64,000 nucleotides of DNA from assembly GCF_027922365.1 (NCBI RefSeq), contig NZ_BSFN01000002.1, positions 310,001 to 374,000 on the forward strand, written 5' to 3'. Positions 60,896 through 64,000 of the stretch are shown one piece after another. The notes beneath the pieces are model-generated. The model ran no database searches, had not been told where the DNA came from, and was given only the letters and a program-made list of their open reading frames with translations. Source of the DNA: Pseudomonas turukhanskensis (lineage in GTDB: Bacteria > Pseudomonadota > Gammaproteobacteria > Pseudomonadales > Pseudomonadaceae). Numbering within the stretch: position 1 is the stretch's first letter; the number at the start of each line of letters is the position of its first letter. Position numbers and translations under genes: made by a program.

Positions 60896-61855
60896 TCAAT
60901 GGAACGGAAAGATGTAGTTTATCCAGGAGGCCATGCGTAGCAGAATCTTGCGCATGATTGCCACGTGGTGGAAATGCTGGCTGTAGATGGCAGCCTGGCC
61001 ATAGGCACCGCCGGGCATCCGTTGCCGGTAGGGCTCGTAGGCCGGGTCGGTGATCTCGATGACCACTGGTACTCGCCCGGCCGGTGGCGAGCCGGTGTAG
61101 CTGATCAGCGTGCCTGAGGGCTGCACCTGGCCTTCGCCAATCACCGGCAACACGTTGGCCACCTTGCCCGAAAATACCTTGCCCGGAATGCCATCGAAGG
61201 CCACTTCGGCCTCGTCGCCTACTTGCAAACGCAATTGGCTGTTCTGGCGCATCCAGGCAGTGAAGTACTGGGTTTCGGCAGGGATAAACACCATCGAGGG
61301 GCGCAGCGGCAAGCGCGCAGCCATCATGCCGGGGCGCAATGACACATGCACCACCATGCCATCGGCGGGCGCACGCACGGTGGTGTTGTCCAGCTCGAAC
61401 TGGGCAATGTTCAGTTGCGCTTGCAGGTCATCCACGCGGGCGGTGGCGATGTTTTCATCGCGCCGATTGCCGACATTGCGCTTCACCAGTTCGCTGGCGC
61501 GAAATTGGTCGGCACGCGCCGAAACCAGCTGCGCCTTGATCGACTTCAGTTTGTTGGTAAAAGGCGTGGGGTCGATGCGAAACAGAATGTCGCCTTTTTT
61601 CAACGGGCGGTTGCCCTGCACCGGTACATCCACCACCAGGCCGCTGACCGCCGGCACCACGGGTGTCGATACAAAGTAGGCGCGTGCCACCTCGGAATAG
61701 GGGTGGTTGTAGTTCATGGTGAAGATCAACGCCCCGATCAGAATCACACCGCCCAACACGGCGGTGGGCACGGTCCATTTGTTCAGCGGGATGCGGAAGA
61801 CCTTGAAGATCGCGACGCAGATGGCCGTGTAGGTCAGCACCAATAACAGGTCCAT
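60896..61855 (-). CDS. HlyD-family membrane-fusion protein (YibH/AaeA type)
   Basis: 319 residues. One or two N-terminal hydrophobic helices (LLLVLTYTAICVAIFKVF and VPTAVLGGVILIGALIFTM), then a biotinyl-lipoyl-like motif (VVPAVSGLVVDVPVQGNRPLKKGDILFRIDPTPF), a coiled coil (about 105-160) and a barrel (DGMVVHVSLRPGMMA). It is the YibH-like partner of DUF3302 proteins. Such pairs are thought to form an envelope efflux or secretion bridge, but no outer-membrane channel or inner pump is in the window. Its ATG lies two bases after the DUF3302 stop. Confidence 0.87.
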   Translation of the reverse strand: MDLLLVLTYTAICVAIFKVFRIPLNKWTVPTAVLGGVILIGALIFTMNYNHPYSEVARAYFVSTPVVPAVSGLVVDVPVQGNRPLKKGDILFRIDPTPFTNKLKSIKAQLVSARADQFRASELVKRNVGNRRDENIATARVDDLQAQLNIAQFELDNTTVRAPADGMVVHVSLRPGMMAARLPLRPSMVFIPAETQYFTAWMRQNSQLRLQVGDEAEVAFDGIPGKVFSGKVANVLPVIGEGQVQPSGTLISYTGSPPAGRVPVVIEITDPAYEPYRQRMPGGAYGQAAIYSQHFHHVAIMRKILLRMASWINYIFPFH

Positions 61856-61857
61856 GG

Positions 61858-62259
61858 TCAGCCCTCGGTTGCGCGGGGAGAGGGTGGCAACGGCTCGCTT
61901 GGCGGCTGTGTTTCGGTGGCCGTCGCGAGCGCGCAGGCGCCGGTGCTTTCCAGCTCGCTCAGGCGTTGCTGCAGCTGGAGCACCTGTTGCTCCAGGCGCT
62001 GCACATGGTCTTGCGCGGGCTTGCCATCAGTGAACCCCCAACCTCGGTCTTCGCGGTACAAGGTGGCCCAGATCCACAGAAACGGCCATAGCACATGCAG
62101 CGTGAACAGGCTGACCCAGCCCGTGGCGTGAATGGCATCCTGGTGTGGGTGATTGCGGTGTTTGGCAATTTCATAGGGGATGTCGTGCACTGCGATGATG
62201 CCGTAAAACAGCACCACGCCGACGAAAATCAATAACCCCAGAGCGAAGTAATCGAGCAT
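61858..62259 (-). CDS. DUF3302 (YibI-like) membrane protein
   Basis: 133 residues, starting MLDYFALGLLIFVGVVLFYG IIAVHDIPYEIAKHRNHPHQ, two hydrophobic helices (about 5-24 and 47-67) and a C-terminal coiled coil (DHVQRLEQQVLQLQQRLSELE). This matches DUF3302/YibI, which in other bacteria precedes a HlyD-type YibH protein exactly as here. GGAGG lies 10 bases before the ATG at 62259. Function unproven; it probably helps its partner assemble in the inner membrane. Confidence 0.85.
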   Translation of the reverse strand: MLDYFALGLLIFVGVVLFYGIIAVHDIPYEIAKHRNHPHQDAIHATGWVSLFTLHVLWPFLWIWATLYREDRGWGFTDGKPAQDHVQRLEQQVLQLQQRLSELESTGACALATATETQPPSEPLPPSPRATEG

Positions 62260-62415
62260 AAATACAGCGCCTCCAATGGTAGTTGGCAAAGCCAAACGGG
62301 CTGACTGTATCTATGGTCGAGCGCGTGCTCAGACCTGCCGGCGTCCAATGCCCCGATCAACTCAGAGCAAGCGTAGTCGAGTATTTATACGGCGCAGTCA
62401 GGCTCGCGTGCGGTG

Positions 62416-63408
62416 CTACCAGTTAACACCGATACCTAGCAACGAGTGTTGATCGGAGAAGACTTTATTGCTGGCGCTGATTTGCTCGAACTCATAGAGC
62501 AAGGACAGATTGGCCCAGTCGTTGAGGCGATAGCGCAGACCAAATTCGCTGTTGAACAGGTAATCGATTAACTCGATTTGCGGAATTTGCAGCTGGCCCT
62601 TGCTGGTCGCTTCCAGGCGCGTTCCCCACAGTTTTCGCGCATAGTCCCAACCCAGGCCGACGGTGTTGAACTCAAGGCGAAAATCACGGCTGGCCAGTTT
62701 CACCCGGGTGAGTTGGCCGGTGAACTCCAGCCGGCCAAGTTCATCATTCCAGAAGCTGTAACCCGGCCCCAGCCCGATGTCGCGCTCGAATTGCCGGTCG
62801 TTCAGCCGATCCTCATCTTGCAGCATGCTGCCGCGGACAAACCAATGCGGCGAGTAGAAGTAGTCGAGTTTGTAGCCCATCTTCCAGTTGTCATCGGTGA
62901 GCTTGTCGTTCGCTTCCTTATGGCGAACTTCCGCGTTAACCACGTGCCGCCAGCGGTTGTGCTCAACGCGGGTTTCACCTTTGAGCTGCCACTCCTTGCT
63001 GTCGCTACTGGTGTTGGTGTCGAACTTGGCGTCCAGCGTGCCCTGCCATTTCAGATCACCCACCAGCGGGTTTGGGCGCACCAACTGGGTGATGCTGGCC
63101 AACGGTGCTACCACGCCGCTATCGCCCAGCAGCACCTTGCCGTCCTCGGCCGCAACCAGTCGTTTGTAATACACGCTGTCCAAACCTTGGCGGCGAACGA
63201 GCAGCGGCTTATCGCTCGACAGCGCCGCCACGCCCGACCAATCGGCACGTACTCGGCCGGCCAGCGCACTGTCGAACACCAGTTTGCCGCCGTCGAGCAG
63301 CACCACGGTGCCAGTCAGGCGGTCACCATTGGCCAAAGTTAGAGTATCGGCTGGCAGTGAAGATGAGAGTGCGAACAGCAGCAGGGCAACAGGTAGGCGA
63401 TAGAACAT
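62416..63408 (-). CDS. DUF481-family outer-membrane beta-barrel protein
   Basis: 330 residues. Signal peptide (LPVALLLFALSSSLPA), a short N-terminal domain (DTLTLANGDRLTGTVVLLDGGKLVFDS... VYYKRLVAAEDGKVLLGD) and then alternating amphipathic strands with long aromatic-rich turns to the end (SLLGIGVNW), the pattern of DUF481/YdiY proteins. E. coli YdiY is acid-inducible and its function unknown. It stands alone, with 98 bases to the GGDEF gene. Confidence 0.85.
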   Translation of the reverse strand: MFYRLPVALLLFALSSSLPADTLTLANGDRLTGTVVLLDGGKLVFDSALAGRVRADWSGVAALSSDKPLLVRRQGLDSVYYKRLVAAEDGKVLLGDSGVVAPLASITQLVRPNPLVGDLKWQGTLDAKFDTNTSSDSKEWQLKGETRVEHNRWRHVVNAEVRHKEANDKLTDDNWKMGYKLDYFYSPHWFVRGSMLQDEDRLNDRQFERDIGLGPGYSFWNDELGRLEFTGQLTRVKLASRDFRLEFNTVGLGWDYARKLWGTRLEATSKGQLQIPQIELIDYLFNSEFGLRYRLNDWANLSLLYEFEQISASNKVFSDQHSLLGIGVNW

Positions 63409-63506
63409 GGCAGGTCGGTCTGTGAAGGGGCGATGAGCATGCCCAGCGCAGCAGTGCTTGGACTGTAGGAATTACATGAATATAAAGGAGAATTGGCACT
63501 AATTGT

Positions 63507-64000
63507 TCAATGGGGCACGAGGCGGTTGCGCCCCTGTTTCTTTGCCTCGTAGAGCGCCGCGTCGGCGAACTGCAGCAGCGCTTGCATACTGTTATCGGCC
63601 CCCGGCTCCAGGCTGACCACACCGACGCTGACGGTGACATGCCCGATCGGCGAATACGCATGGGGCAGGTTCAGCGCGGCTACGGCCTGCACCACTTTGC
63701 GCGCCATGGCCTGGGCGCCGGCAGGGTCGGTCATGGGCGCGAGAAATACGAACTCCTCGCCGCCGTAACGGGCCACCAGGTCGCTGGAGCGGCTCACCGT
63801 GCTGGCCAGCGTCTGGGCGATCTGCCGCAGGCAGGCATCGCCGGCCGGGTGGCCGTAGTGGTCGTTGTAAAGCTTGAACCAGTCCACATCCATGATTGCC
63901 AAGGCCAGCGGCGAGCCGATGCGTGTCGCCCGCGCCCATTCCAGGGTCAGCACGTCATCGAAGTGGCGGCGGTTGGCGATGCCGGTCAGGGCGTCGGTGA
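63507..64000 (-). CDS. Diguanylate cyclase, C-terminal GGDEF domain (partial)
   Basis: The gene runs off the right edge; 164 codons of its end are present. The domain starts TDALTGIANRRHFDDVLTLEW, has the metal-binding pair in MDVDWFKLYNDHYGHPAGD and an intact GGEEF in YGGEEFVFLAP, and ends VSVGVVSL... FADAALYEAKKQGRNRLVPH. It should make c-di-GMP from GTP. No inhibitory RxxD site is present at the usual place before GGEEF (SSDLVARYGGEEF). The N-terminal sensor part lies outside the window. Confidence 0.95.
   Translation of the reverse strand, partial: TDALTGIANRRHFDDVLTLEWARATRIGSPLALAIMDVDWFKLYNDHYGHPAGDACLRQIAQTLASTVSRSSDLVARYGGEEFVFLAPMTDPAGAQAMARKVVQAVAALNLPHAYSPIGHVTVSVGVVSLEPGADNSMQALLQFADAALYEAKKQGRNRLVPH

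Overview
The window is a GC-rich gammaproteobacterial chromosome segment that reads as Pseudomonas, most like the P. fluorescens/P. putida side of the genus. The main reasons are the order gacS-cysM-rlmD-relA-mazG, the rimO-kup-cytochrome b561-(alanyl-PG hydrolase/synthase)-tRNA-fMet-dinB neighbourhood, an OprD-family porin, Pseudomonas-type small families (DUF1652, DUF3077, DUF6482) and abundant REP-type repeats. No replication origin, prophage, insertion sequence or CRISPR array was seen.

Layout. (1) 1-13.5 kb is housekeeping: the end of fpr, trmO, an RhlG-like reductase, a DUF1456 protein, an S4/pseudouridine-synthase-like protein whose catalytic Asp is replaced by Gln, small enzymes, rimO, kup, a cytochrome b561, and the coupled pair that makes and hydrolyses aminoacyl-phosphatidylglycerol. 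(2) 13.6-25.4 kb is the conserved core: two initiator tRNAs, dinB, gacS, cysM, rlmD, relA, mazG and DUF2058. (3) 25.5-39.5 kb is mosaic: a MerR/old-yellow-enzyme divergon, two HigBA-like toxin-antitoxin loci (the first with a frameshifted toxin), regulators, a c-di-GMP phosphodiesterase, an MBL hydrolase and a porin. (4) 39.6-46.1 kb has a candidate small RNA and a 2-aminoethylphosphonate-type uptake and oxidation cluster with its LysR regulator. (5) 46.2-50 kb has small genes, a third HigBA locus, an AraC regulator and a degenerate GGDEF protein. (6) 50.4-59 kb is a co-directional run: TonB-dependent receptor, beta-propeller phytase lipoprotein, ExbB, ExbD, TonB and a Tat-exported PhoX-type phosphatase. 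(7) 59-64 kb has a CsrA/RsmA paralogue with a small partner, small proteins, a membrane-fusion pair, a DUF481 outer-membrane protein and the start of a diguanylate cyclase.

The most interesting theme is phosphorus scavenging. The phytase run carries its own energising complex, so binding phytate at the surface, releasing phosphate in the envelope and powering the receptor are encoded together. Pho-box-like double heptamers sit before the receptor, before exbB and before the LysR gene of the phosphonate cluster. This suggests, by inference, that PhoB controls both modules. A second theme is post-transcriptional control: gacS and an extra CsrA paralogue lie in the same window, and an orphan terminator with upstream hairpins marks a possible small RNA.
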